Source of the DNA: Acidobacteriaceae bacterium
Lineage (GTDB): Bacteria > Acidobacteriota > Terriglobia > Terriglobales > Acidobacteriaceae
NCBI GenBank assembly: GCA_025462885.1
Contig: JAOAPN010000006.1
Span: 248,001-312,000, forward strand
DNA length: 64,000 nt
Reading direction: 5' to 3'
The translations under genes were made by a program, and so were the position numbers. This document shows positions 44,051 to 52,697 of the stretch, one piece after another; position 1 is the stretch's first letter; every line of letters starts with the position of its first letter. The notes beneath the pieces were generated by a model, which was not told the origin of the DNA, made no database searches, and was given only the letters and a program-made list of their open reading frames with translations.

Positions 44051-44175
44051 AACACCGTCCCGGGCAACCGCCTAAACCGATGCAGCCCGCCTTTCAGCGT
44101 AACCCAACCGGTCGACGGCAGCAGGGCAGGGAAGCACCCTACCCCTCGCCTATGCCAAAATGAAAGCAACAACTC

Positions 44176-45912
44176 ATGTCCAGCCAAAACACTCCAGAAT
44201 CCGTCATCGCCCCCGAAGTCATCGAGCCCACCACGCCCGTCGCGGCCACTGAAGTTCAGGAAGCCCCCGAGACCACCCCGGAGGCCTTCAAGGACATGCT
44301 GAAGCAGTATGAGCAGGCCCACGCGACCTACTCCGAGACGGGCCAGAAGCAGATCAACGCTACCGTCGCGGCCGTGACGGCGGACTCCGCGCTGCTGGAT
44401 ATTGGCTACAAGACCGAAGGCATTCTGCCACTGAAGGCGTTCTCGACTCCGCCCAACGTGGGCGATCCCTTCATCGTGACCGTCAAGGGACGCGATGAGG
44501 ATGGCTACTACCAACTCTCGCTGCTCAAGTTCGCCCAGCCCAAGGACTTTTCTTCGCTGGAAGAGGCCTTCGCGGCCAAGGGTATCGTTGCCGGGACTGT
44601 CACCGCTGTCGTAAAGGGTGGTCTTACGGTGGATGTGGGCGCTCGTGCCTTCCTGCCTGCCTCGCGCAGCGGCGCACGCGATGCAGCCGAGATGGAGAAG
44701 CTGGTCGGCCAACAGATCCGCGTTCGCATCACCAAGCTGGATGTAGAGGATGAAGATGTCGTCGTCGACCGCCGCTCGGTCGTCGAAGAGGAAGAGGAGG
44801 CCAACAAGGCCACTCGGTTTGCCGAACTTGAGGAAGGCCAGATCGTCCACGGGACCGTCCGGTCGCTAGCTCCGTATGGGGCGTTTGTCGATATTGGCGG
44901 GACGGACGGTCTGCTCCACATCTCTGATATCGCCTGGAACCGTATCACCAAGCCGGAGGATGTACTTTCAGTTGGGGATGCGCTCGACCTGAAGATTCTC
45001 AAGGTCGATGCTGAGTCGAACAAGATTTCACTTGGGCTCAAGCAGCTCCAGCCGCATCCCTGGGAGTCTGTTCCCGGAACGTATAAGGTTGGCGACCGGG
45101 TTACCGGCACCGTCACGCGCGACGCTGATTTCGGCTCGTTCGTGGAGCTTGCGCCGGGCATCGAAGGGCTGGTCCACATCTCCGAGATGTCGTGGGGCAA
45201 GAAGGTTCGCAAGCCCAGTGACATGGTCAAAGTAGGCGATACGGTTGAGACCGTGATCCTCGGCATCGATACCGATGCGCGGCGGATTGCGCTCGGACTC
45301 AAGCAAACTCTGGGTGACCCCTGGGCCGACATTGCGCAGAAGTTTCCTGTGGGCTCGGCGATTGAAGCTCCCGTGGTCAGCTTTACGAAGTTCGGAGCGT
45401 TTGTGCAGCTTGCGGAAGGCGTCGAGGGCATGATCCACATCTCCGAGATCACCGCGGAGAAGCGGCTGAATCATCCGACGGATGTTCTGCGCATCGGCGA
45501 AGTCGTCAAGGCCCAGGTGCTGGATGTGGATACCGCCAAGCGTCAGCTTCGGCTCTCGATCAAGCAGCTTATTCCCAGCGATCTGGACGAATTTCTTGCC
45601 GACCACAAGCAGGGCGATACGGTCACGGGCCGCATTATCAGCATTGATAGTGGCAAGGCTCGCGTTGAGCTTGGTGAGGGTATCTTTGCTCCGTGTGTCC
45701 TACCTGCTGCAACGGTAGAGGAAGCAGCGCCGGCGAGCACCGGGGCGGTCGATCTGTCGGCTTTCAGCTCGCTCCTCAAGGCCAAGTGGCAGGGTGCTGT
45801 GCCAGCTAACTCCAAGCCCAAGGCGGAGGTCCCGGCTGCGGGGCAGATCCGTAGCTTCCGCATCTCGAAGCTGGAGCTTGAAACGAAGCAGCTTGAAATC
45901 GAACTGGCATAG
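44176..45912 (+). CDS. rpsA: 30S ribosomal protein S1
   Basis: Binds mRNA at the 30S subunit. 578 residues with six S1 (OB) repeats, e.g. GQIVHGTVRSLAPYGAFVDIGGTDGLLHISDIAWNR, GDRVTGTVTRDADFGSFVELAPGIEGLVHISEMSWG and VVSFTKFGAFVQLAEGVEGMIHISEI. About 50 acidic/Pro residues precede the first repeat. The last repeat is diverged and followed by a Pro/Ala/Lys linker and short tail. The ATG follows AAAGCAACAACTC, a weak SD typical of rpsA. A clear terminator follows. Confidence 0.93.
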   Translation: MSSQNTPESVIAPEVIEPTTPVAATEVQEAPETTPEAFKDMLKQYEQAHATYSETGQKQINATVAAVTADSALLDIGYKTEGILPLKAFSTPPNVGDPFIVTVKGRDEDGYYQLSLLKFAQPKDFSSLEEAFAAKGIVAGTVTAVVKGGLTVDVGARAFLPASRSGARDAAEMEKLVGQQIRVRITKLDVEDEDVVVDRRSVVEEEEEANKATRFAELEEGQIVHGTVRSLAPYGAFVDIGGTDGLLHISDIAWNRITKPEDVLSVGDALDLKILKVDAESNKISLGLKQLQPHPWESVPGTYKVGDRVTGTVTRDADFGSFVELAPGIEGLVHISEMSWGKKVRKPSDMVKVGDTVETVILGIDTDARRIALGLKQTLGDPWADIAQKFPVGSAIEAPVVSFTKFGAFVQLAEGVEGMIHISEITAEKRLNHPTDVLRIGEVVKAQVLDVDTAKRQLRLSIKQLIPSDLDEFLADHKQGDTVTGRIISIDSGKARVELGEGIFAPCVLPAATVEEAAPASTGAVDLSAFSSLLKAKWQGAVPANSKPKAEVPAAGQIRSFRISKLELETKQLEIELA

Positions 45913-45934
45913 CATAGAGAAGGCATTGCAAGAG

Positions 45935-45965
45935 AAGCCCTCCAACCCGGAGGGCTTTTCTTTTT
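45935..45965 (+). terminator. Rho-independent terminator after rpsA
   Basis: 9-bp stem AAGCCCTCC / GGAGGGCTT with an AACCC loop, followed by TTCTTTTT. The ~270 bp to the next gene show no gene. Confidence 0.9.
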
Positions 45966-46237
45966 ATGGAAGCGGCTTGCCGATCTCCCAGTGAGGGATG
46001 AACGATACCTTGCATGGCTATACAAAAACAGTGAATAAAAATCCATTTCCGTGCCCACTCTTCTCTCTCGCCCACCTCACCGTGTAGCATCAGTTAGAAC
46101 AAGTCCCCGAGCTCCACGCATAGACTGTGTCTCCGACATCTGGCCGGCGCGCGAAGCTGTAAGCAAAACCCATAGCCGCCTGGCACACATGGGGGACATC
46201 GGATTCGCAGCCCTCATTCCAAGAGAAGAGACGGCCC

Positions 46238-47485
46238 GTGCAAGCCTCCGAGTCCATCGCCCAAATCGTTTATAAGCAGCCCTCCACCCTTGCCGCAGAA
46301 CTCATCGCCTACGAAGAGCAGTATGGCGCGCATAACTATCACCCGCTGGACGTCGTCATCGAGCGTGCGGCGGGCGCGTGGGTCGTGGATGTCGATGGCC
46401 GCAAGTACCTCGACTTCCTCGCGGCTTACTCTGCCGTCAACCAGGGCCACTGTCATCCTGCCATCCTCAAGGCGTTTACCGAGCAGGTGCATAAGGTTAC
46501 GTTGACCTCGCGGGCCTTCCGCAACGACCAGCTTCCGCTGCTGCTCAAGGATCTGCACGACCTCACCGGCTTCGACATGGCGCTACCGATGAACTCGGGC
46601 GTCGAGGCGGTCGAGACTGCCCTGAAGGCCGCCCGTAAATGGGGCTACACCGTCAAGGGCATCCCCGCAGATCAGGCCGAGATCATCGTCCTCTCGAACA
46701 ACTTTCACGGTCGTACGATCTCGGTTGTGGGCTTCTCCTCGGAGCAGCAGTACCGCAATGGCTTCGGACCCTTCACGCCGGGCTTCCGCCACGTCCCCAT
46801 GGGCGACGTGGAAGCGCTCCGCGCCGCCATCACACCCAATACCTGCGCGTTCTTCTTCGAGCCCATCCAGGGCGAGGCCGGCATTCTGATCCCGCCGGCT
46901 GGCTATCTCCAACAGGTGGAGGCGATCTGCCGCGAGAACAACGTTCTGCTGATGCTGGACGAGATCCAGTCCGGCCTGGGTCGCACCGGCAAGCTGTTTG
47001 CCTACCAGCACGAGGGTATCTCTCCGGACGTCGTTGTTATCGGCAAGGCGCTTTCGGGGGGCTACTACCCGGTCTCCGCTGTCCTCAGCTCCCGCGAGGT
47101 TCTCGGCGTCTTCGCGCCGGGAGACCACGGCAGCACCTTCGGCGGCAATCCGCTGGCGTGCGCCGTAGCGCGGGCCGCTCTCAAGGTCGTCGTGGACGAA
47201 GATCTCAGCGCTCGCTCGGCTACGCTGGGCGAATATGCACTCTCTCGCCTCCAGCAGCTCAAGAGCCCCATCCTCAAGGAGGTGCGTGGCAAAGGCCTGT
47301 GGCTCGCCATCGAGCTTCACGTCCCCGCCCGCCCGCTCTGCGAAGCGCTCAAGGATCGAGGCCTGCTCTGCAAGGAGACCCACGATACGGTGATCCGGCT
47401 GGCACCTCCGCTGATCATCGAAGAGGCAGATCTTGCCTGGGCTCTCGACCAGATCGAGGCGGTCATTCAAGGCTACGCGGCGTAG
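46238..47485 (+). CDS. rocD: Ornithine aminotransferase
   Basis: PLP enzyme converting ornithine and 2-oxoglutarate to glutamate semialdehyde and glutamate. 415 residues of the class III aminotransferase fold: YGAHNYHPLDVVIERAAGAWVVDVDGRKYLDFLAAYSAVNQGHCHP matches RocD closely. PMNSGVEAVETALKAARKWGY is the phosphate-site helix, LLMLDEIQSGLGRTGKLFA contains the PLP Asp, and VVVIGKALSGGYYPVSAVL holds the Schiff-base Lys. GTG start. Supports arginine/ornithine catabolism or proline synthesis; no other arginine gene is nearby. Confidence 0.93.
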   Translation: MQASESIAQIVYKQPSTLAAELIAYEEQYGAHNYHPLDVVIERAAGAWVVDVDGRKYLDFLAAYSAVNQGHCHPAILKAFTEQVHKVTLTSRAFRNDQLPLLLKDLHDLTGFDMALPMNSGVEAVETALKAARKWGYTVKGIPADQAEIIVLSNNFHGRTISVVGFSSEQQYRNGFGPFTPGFRHVPMGDVEALRAAITPNTCAFFFEPIQGEAGILIPPAGYLQQVEAICRENNVLLMLDEIQSGLGRTGKLFAYQHEGISPDVVVIGKALSGGYYPVSAVLSSREVLGVFAPGDHGSTFGGNPLACAVARAALKVVVDEDLSARSATLGEYALSRLQQLKSPILKEVRGKGLWLAIELHVPARPLCEALKDRGLLCKETHDTVIRLAPPLIIEEADLAWALDQIEAVIQGYAA

Positions 47486-47599
47486 GGCTAACCATTTGGG
47501 GTGAAGGCGCTTAGCGACACGGTCTCGGACGTGGCGCTGCGATATGATTCTCGCAGCGCCGGGCAGTTGCTGATGCCCGGCAGGAGACGACTACTACCG

Positions 47600-48454
47600 A
47601 TGCCCCTTGCTCGCTTCAAGACTCTCGCAGCCCTTGTGCTCTTCGCTCCGCTGGCCGCTTCTGCCCTGGCCCAGGTTCCCCCGTCTCCGCCCGTCCAGTC
47701 TCCGTCCATTCACGGGATCGCGCATATTGCGATCCGGGTCAACGATATCGCAGCGTCGCGCGCCTTCTACGAGAAGCTCGGCTACCAGCATGCTTTTGCC
47801 TTCTTCAGCAAAGAGCCGGGCAAATCCGATGTCGTGACACAGTCTTTTCTCAAGGTGAACGACCGCCAGTTCATCGAACTCTATCCGACCTCCACCAAGC
47901 CCGATAACCAGCCTGCACACGGCTTTATGCACCTCTGCTTTGACGGGGAAGACCTGAACGCGCTGCACGACTTCGATGTAGCGCAGGGCTTGACCCCGAT
48001 CGCGGTTCGCAAAGCCGGGGCCGGAAACATGCTGTTTACCCTTCGCGGCCCCGAAAACCAGAATATTGAGTACACCCAGTACATGCCGGGCTCGCTCCAC
48101 TATGAAGACCGCGGCAAGCACATCAGCACCAGCCGGATTGCTGAAGGCTTCTTCGCTGTCGGTCTGGCCATGAAGGGTGTTCCCGCCGCCAGCGAATACT
48201 ACACGGGCAAACTAGGCTTTACGACCGCCGAGACGAACAAGGCTTTGCTCAATATTCCGGGGAGCTCCGAAAAAATCCTGCTCGAGCCCTACACGGGTAC
48301 CGTTTCGAAGATTTACCTGAGCGTGCCCGACTTGAAGCAGACCGCCGGCAAACTCAAAGAACGCGGCATCGATGCGAAGGCCGCCGGGCACTCTCTGACG
48401 GTCACGGATCCGGACGGCAATCTACTAGTCCTGACCGACGCGCCCAATCTGTAA
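47600..48454 (+). CDS. Secreted two-domain VOC (glyoxalase-fold) protein
   Basis: 284 residues from MPLARFKTLAALVLFAPLAASALAQ, a signal peptide; the ORF-track start 99 nt upstream would bury it. Two vicinal-oxygen-chelate modules follow: IHGIAHIAIRVNDIAASRAFYEKLGYQHAF..IELYPT..HGFMHLCF and the second around FFAVGLAMKGVPAASEYYTGKLGFTTAE..LVLTDAPNL. Metal-site His/Glu positions are only partly kept. A periplasmic location is unusual for this fold. Function unknown. A perfect palindrome spans the stop codon. Confidence 0.8.
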   Translation: MPLARFKTLAALVLFAPLAASALAQVPPSPPVQSPSIHGIAHIAIRVNDIAASRAFYEKLGYQHAFAFFSKEPGKSDVVTQSFLKVNDRQFIELYPTSTKPDNQPAHGFMHLCFDGEDLNALHDFDVAQGLTPIAVRKAGAGNMLFTLRGPENQNIEYTQYMPGSLHYEDRGKHISTSRIAEGFFAVGLAMKGVPAASEYYTGKLGFTTAETNKALLNIPGSSEKILLEPYTGTVSKIYLSVPDLKQTAGKLKERGIDAKAAGHSLTVTDPDGNLLVLTDAPNL

Positions 48455-48462
48455 CAGATTGG
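48444..48462 (+). terminator. Palindrome centred on the VOC gene stop codon
   Basis: CCAATCTG-TAA-CAGATTGG: an 8-bp perfect stem whose 3-nt loop is the stop codon itself. There is no T-run after it. Confidence 0.5.
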
Positions 48463-48481
48463 CAGTATTGACCTAGAGCCC

Positions 48482-48625
48482 TTGGAAGGGCACACCTTCA
48501 GGTGTGTCAAACGTCACATTTTTGATTTGTTTCTTTTGTCGGTTTGGCATAGGCAAACCGACAAAAGAAACAAAGGATTAGGAGAGAACGCTTCTTTCGG
48601 CACGGCTGAAGCCGTGCCCTTCCAA
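48482..48625 (+). repeat. Nested-palindrome MITE-like element
   Basis: Outer 12-bp inverted repeat TTGGAAGGGCAC / GTGCCCTTCCAA encloses three hairpins: ACACCT-tc-AGGTGT, a perfect 21-bp stem (arms at 48526-48546 and 48554-48574, 7-nt loop GCATAGG), and GGCACGGC-TGAA-GCCGTGCC. No ORF inside. It lies between convergent genes. A shortened, diverged copy in opposite orientation lies near the window start. No clear target-site duplication was seen. Confidence 0.75.
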
Positions 48626-48690
48626 ATATCCTTTCGAATTCAACCACCCGGCGAAGATGCAACGCCTGTATATGTCGATGCTGCCGAGCC

Positions 48691-49935
48691 CTATGCCCGT
48701 ATCGCGATTCGCTCCGGTACGGTCTCGCCGAAGCAGACGCGGTTGCGGCCGCTTCCCTTCGCCTCGTAGAGAGCTTTATCGGCTGCACCGATCAGGTCAT
48801 CCGGCAGATCGGTGTGGGTGGGCCAGCAGGTGGAGACACCGCAACTTACCGTCGCCCAAAGCGTTGGGAGCTGTGGAACCTCGTCCAGTGCCGGAGCGCC
48901 GGCGACCTCGACGAGCTTCCGGATCCGCTCGGCCACCATCATTGCGATCTCGGGCGATGTGTTTGGAAGCAGCACTACGAACTCTTCGCCGCCGAAACGC
49001 GCTGCGAAGTCTTCTTTTCCGCGCAGCGCCTGCTCCAGGAGTAGAGCAATTCGCTGCAGAACGCGATCGCCGTACAGATGGCCACAGAGGTCGTTCACGG
49101 ACTTGAAATTATCGATATCGATCAACACGGCCGAAAGAGGAGCCCGGGAGGTCAGGGCTCGCTTCCACATTTTCATGTACTGGTTGTCGAATGCGTGGCG
49201 GTTGGCCAGGCCGGTCAAAGAATCCATGCTGGAGATGCGTTGTAGTTCCTCGTTGCTGACTGAAAGCTTCGCACTCTGGATCTCCTCCCGCAGCCGCAGC
49301 AGATAGGCCAGCCGCTCCTCGCGGCCCAGGCTGTAGTTTGCCATGACCGTCATGGCGACCGCGCAGAGCGTCAGGGTGGCTCCGAAGACCTTCTCAGTAG
49401 TGCCTTGAAGCTTGTCGAAGTACAGGAAGGTCAGATCGCCCGCCATCATCGTAATCGACGCTGCGAGCGCGTATGGGAACTGCAGCCGCATCACCATGTT
49501 CGTGAACAGGACCGCTACGATCACGCCCACCTGGGCGTACGCGGGACCCATGGCATATGGTCCGGTTTCGAGGTAAAGGTGAATCAGGCAGATCCAGCAA
49601 GCCGCCAGGGCGATACTTGCCTCGCGGTACACGCGGCCCGGCCACGTGCGCATGCTGAAGTTTACACCAAGCGCTACGGGAGTGATCAGACCAGATCGAA
49701 CCAGCACATCATGCAGGGCCACCGTGTGCAGTAAGCAAAGATTTGCGAAGAGAAAGAGGTTGAAGAGGGCAATCGCCACCAAGCCCTCAATCCATAGCCT
49801 CGCCAGTCGTGCGGGCGCAACATCCTGCTCAAAACGTTCTTCCAGGCGCTCGGGGAAGGAGAGCCACTGAAACTTCCCTGCTGAGAGTCTTTCGATCTCT
49901 GGCGGGACGAGTTCGTAGATGGATGGAAGAGACAT
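48691..49935 (-). CDS. Membrane-bound GGDEF diguanylate cyclase
   Basis: Makes cyclic di-GMP from two GTP. 414 residues: about six membrane helices between residues ~48 and 200 (IEGLVAIALFNLFLFANLCLLH to LTLCAVAMTVMANYSL), a short coiled linker, then a GGDEF domain starting DSLTGLANRHAFD. The active loop is RFGGEEFVVLLP (GGEEF, competent). The inhibitory-site position reads GKED rather than RxxD, so product inhibition is probably lost. DGVST-type end reads SCGVSTCWP..ADKALYEAKGSGRNRV. The next genes on this strand encode a sigma54 activator, which suggests a link to the EPS locus. Confidence 0.92.
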   Translation of the reverse strand: MSLPSIYELVPPEIERLSAGKFQWLSFPERLEERFEQDVAPARLARLWIEGLVAIALFNLFLFANLCLLHTVALHDVLVRSGLITPVALGVNFSMRTWPGRVYREASIALAACWICLIHLYLETGPYAMGPAYAQVGVIVAVLFTNMVMRLQFPYALAASITMMAGDLTFLYFDKLQGTTEKVFGATLTLCAVAMTVMANYSLGREERLAYLLRLREEIQSAKLSVSNEELQRISSMDSLTGLANRHAFDNQYMKMWKRALTSRAPLSAVLIDIDNFKSVNDLCGHLYGDRVLQRIALLLEQALRGKEDFAARFGGEEFVVLLPNTSPEIAMMVAERIRKLVEVAGAPALDEVPQLPTLWATVSCGVSTCWPTHTDLPDDLIGAADKALYEAKGSGRNRVCFGETVPERIAIRA

Positions 49936-50090
49936 TGGGAGTGACAGAAGAGAATCCTTGTGTGAAGCGGACGGGTGGACGATCTGCCCCTCCTGATTCT
50001 ATGTACTGCGAAGGTTCGCTCTTCTGCAACTTTCGTTGTATCTTTCAGCTTTTGTTGGGATATCCTCGACGATTCAGGAGAGAAGGCCGC

Positions 50091-50253
50091 GTCCGATGGT
50101 GCATACGCACCACCGGACATCCACAGGAAAACCGCTCTAGAGCATTTCTCCTGTTACTGCGCACCGGACAAGCTTTGCGAGTGCCGTTTTTCTTGGAAAA
50201 AAACGGCACTCAGATCTGCGGTTTCGGTTTGCACCCACAAGAGAACCGCTCTA
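50091..50253. repeat. BIME-like run of three palindromes
   Basis: Palindrome 1: GTCCGATGGTGC-atac-GCACCACCGGAC (one mismatch). Palindrome 2: ACAGGA..GCTCTAGAGC..TCCTGT, nested. Palindrome 3: perfect 13-bp stem GAGTGCCGTTTTT / AAAAACGGCACTC (50179-50211). The half-motif AACCGCTCTA recurs at the far end. The run fills most of the 49936-50250 gap between two co-directional genes. Confidence 0.65.
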
Positions 50254-50739
50254 ATTGGGTTTGAACATCTTGGGCGCGTTTCGCATACCCAGGACGTTGA
50301 AGTCTTTCAGACGATCTTTCAGGACGTAAATCAGGGTGTTATTGCCATTGGGATCCGTCGGCATCATGAAGAATCCATGCTCCAAAACGTAATCCCGGCT
50401 GTTGCTGATAATCCCTTCGACGGTTTCGCCGTCGTTAAATGCGATTCGCACCCAGAGTCCCTGCACGATGGGCGCATTTTCGTGAAAATGGAGGGCGCGG
50501 TGATTGACATCGCCGTCAAAGGTCTTCACGAAGAAGACAGCTTTCGCGTTCTTGGTAGAGACATTTTCCGCGACTCCGCCATCCACGAGCTTCAGCCGGA
50601 TTGATTCGAGCGAAGCCGCAGGCTCATTGCGGAGAAGTTGTTCGATGGAACCGAGTTCACTGGCTTCAGCGAACCCTCTGACGGCATGGTCTTCGTAGCG
50701 AATAACGATGCGATACGTTGTAAGAGATTCTGGATCCAC
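50251..50739 (-). CDS. Conserved hypothetical protein downstream of sigma54 activator
   Basis: 162 residues from a GTG with GGGAG just upstream, 11 bp after the activator stop; the ORF-track start overlaps that gene. TYRIVIRYEDHAVRGFAE begins a beta domain, and NAKAVFFVKTFDGDVNHRALHFHENAPIVQGLWVRIAFNDGETVEGIISNSRDYVLEHGFFMMPTDPNGNNTLIYVLKDRLKDFNVL a second one that looks like a small beta-barrel, perhaps PilZ-like in shape. I see no RxxxR c-di-GMP motif. Not firmly recognised; probably co-expressed with the activator. Confidence 0.65.
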   Translation of the reverse strand: MDPESLTTYRIVIRYEDHAVRGFAEASELGSIEQLLRNEPAASLESIRLKLVDGGVAENVSTKNAKAVFFVKTFDGDVNHRALHFHENAPIVQGLWVRIAFNDGETVEGIISNSRDYVLEHGFFMMPTDPNGNNTLIYVLKDRLKDFNVLGMRNAPKMFKPN

Positions 50740-50750
50740 GCTGCTCCCGG

Positions 50751-52190
50751 CTACGCGCGGTTCTGCGGTGACAGATCGTACTGCTTGATCTTGTACAGCA
50801 GAGCCTTGTAGCTGATTTGAAGGTCGTTTGCTGCCGCTTTCCGATTCCATCCGACGCCTTCCAGAACCTGCGCAATTGCGGTCGATTCAGCCTCGCCCTT
50901 CAGATTTCGAACGAGAGCTTTGAGTCCGGCTCCGCCCTGCCCATCTGCACCGACTCCGGAGTGCGTCTCGACGCTCTCCGGTGGCGTCAGTTCGTCGAGG
51001 ATCGATTTTTCATCACCGAGTACCAGGTAGCGATTGACCACGTTCTCAAGTTCCCGAAGATTGCCGGGCCAGTGATGTCCAACCAGTGAATCGGTAAGGC
51101 TCTTCGAGAAGGGAAGTACGCTGCGTCCGTACTTCTTGGCGCCCTTGCGCATGAAGTATTCGGAGAGGACAGGAATCTCGTCCTTGCGCTCCCGCAGCGG
51201 CGGAATGCTCAAAGTGAAACCGTTCAGGCGATAGTAGAGGTCCTCGCGGAACGACTTGTTGGCCATCGCTTCCTTCATATTGATATTGGTCGCGGCGATC
51301 ACCCTTACGTCCACCTTCATGGGTGCGCGGCTGCCGAGGCGGGAGAAGGTCCCGTCCTGGAGGACCTGCAAGAGCTTTGCCTGCAGAATCGCCGGCATTT
51401 CTCCGATTTCATCCAGAAAGATCGTTCCACCGGTACAAATTTCAAACTTGCCCGGCTTGGTCTTGATCGCTCCAGTAAAAGCACCCTGTTCGTAGCCAAA
51501 CAGTTCGCTTTCCAGCAGATCCGCCGGAACTGCGGCGCAGTTGACCTTAAGGAAGATCTTCGAGCTGCGGGAAGACATTTTGTGCGTATAGAGAGCGAGG
51601 ATCTCTTTTCCCGTGCCGCTTTCCCCAAGAATCAAGAGAGGAATGTCTGCGCGTGCTACGAGAGCGGCCTGCGCCTCGAGATCGCGCATTCTCTTGCTGG
51701 ATCGGACGAACGAGTGGGTCTCGTTCAGCGGGATCTCCCGCATGGTGTCGGCTGTAGCCTTCTTGTCTTTATCGGTTGCCACGGTCGCGAGTTGCTCTTC
51801 GATCGCCTGCTCGACGTCGCTGCCGAGAAACGGCTTCATCACGATCGCACGCACACCGAGCCGGATGACCATCTCAAGGTCGCCGAGTTCGGCGGAGCAA
51901 GAGAGTACGATCACGGGAAGATTCGGCTTCGTGCAGCGAATATGCGTGAGCAGGGGCATCGGATCGCGGTGTGCGTGCAGTGCCAATAGCAGCAAATCCG
52001 GCTCGGCACCCTGCTCGAGTCGTTCCAGCAGGGTCTTCTCCTCAGAAAAGAGGCTGAGCGAGTAATGATCTCCAAGAGTTGAGCGCAGGTAATCGAGCAC
52101 TGCGAGATCCGGCTCCAGAATTAGGATCTGCGACCGGAATTTTGAATTCGACTTCAAAGCAGACATTGGATAAGACAGCGATGCTGACAT
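50751..52190 (-). CDS. Sigma54 (NtrC-type) activator with a degenerate receiver domain
   Basis: 479 residues from the ATG preceded by GAGAGG; the ORF-track GTG is further upstream. Residues ~20-140 keep a receiver fold, but the acidic pair reads EPD and the phospho-acceptor Asp is Ala (PDLLLLALHAHRD); the Lys of VMKPF is retained. The AAA+ domain is intact: GESGTGKE Walker A, YEQGAFTGAI (sigma54-contact loop), TIFLDEIGEM Walker B, FREDLYYRLNGF arginine finger. The C-terminal Fis-type helix-turn-helix is IAQVLEGVGWNRKAAANDLQISYKALLYKIKQY. It should act without phosphorylation of that Asp. Confidence 0.92.
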   Translation of the reverse strand: MSASLSYPMSALKSNSKFRSQILILEPDLAVLDYLRSTLGDHYSLSLFSEEKTLLERLEQGAEPDLLLLALHAHRDPMPLLTHIRCTKPNLPVIVLSCSAELGDLEMVIRLGVRAIVMKPFLGSDVEQAIEEQLATVATDKDKKATADTMREIPLNETHSFVRSSKRMRDLEAQAALVARADIPLLILGESGTGKEILALYTHKMSSRSSKIFLKVNCAAVPADLLESELFGYEQGAFTGAIKTKPGKFEICTGGTIFLDEIGEMPAILQAKLLQVLQDGTFSRLGSRAPMKVDVRVIAATNINMKEAMANKSFREDLYYRLNGFTLSIPPLRERKDEIPVLSEYFMRKGAKKYGRSVLPFSKSLTDSLVGHHWPGNLRELENVVNRYLVLGDEKSILDELTPPESVETHSGVGADGQGGAGLKALVRNLKGEAESTAIAQVLEGVGWNRKAAANDLQISYKALLYKIKQYDLSPQNRA

Positions 52191-52697
52191 TCGTAAACCT
52201 CTCGATTCCGCCATTGCAGGACCAATCACCCGTTATTGGCGTTGCTCATCGACTCGTGGCGTACATCGAGTCCCGATACTAACCACTTCATACTGAAAAG
52301 AGCCCTGGAACGACGGCGAACTCAACACACGAGACCGGTTGGAAGGAACAGATCAGGACGAATCAAACTTCGGCAGAGATGTAGTACTAATTTTGCTGAC
52401 AAAAGAGAGAAAGGTTTTCTCTTTCTCTCCTCAAGTATTGCAAGCTTACATGCTAATAACTTGCTTCGTGAGAGAAAAAAGAGTTATTTTTAGTTGTGTG
52501 ACTTTGGTAACGTAGCGCATTATGACCGCCGGGATGATGATAAACAGAAGGTTACATCGTCCTTTTCCGCCCTGTTTTCCATTGGCTCAGTCATCATCGA
52601 AATAGATCCGTCCGGCAATGCAATCTTGCAATTGAGTGTGGCAGTTAACGTGCTTATCAATTCATGTTGCTGGACTGCCATACCTCGATAGGGAAAA
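52191..52697. other. Divergent regulatory region between the two sigma54 activators
   Basis: 507 bp, clearly AT-richer than the genes around it, with no convincing ORF. It holds an AGAGAA-aggt-TTCTCT dyad and the -24/-12 candidate at 52639-52654. I found no copy of the 15-bp palindrome seen before the EPS operon. Confidence 0.5.
52639..52654 (+). promoter_or_regulatory. Sigma54-type -24/-12 promoter candidate
   Basis: TGGCAGTTAACGTGCT: GG-N10-GC spacing is exact, the -24 box has five of six consensus bases, and the -12 box GTGCT is the same variant as in the EPS promoter candidate. The predicted transcription start lies ~34 bp before the ATG of the receiver-less activator. Confidence 0.55.

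Noticed and set aside
48482-48625. Nested palindrome as a full insertion sequence
   Set aside because: No transposase ORF and no visible target-site duplication, so it is listed as a MITE-like repeat only.
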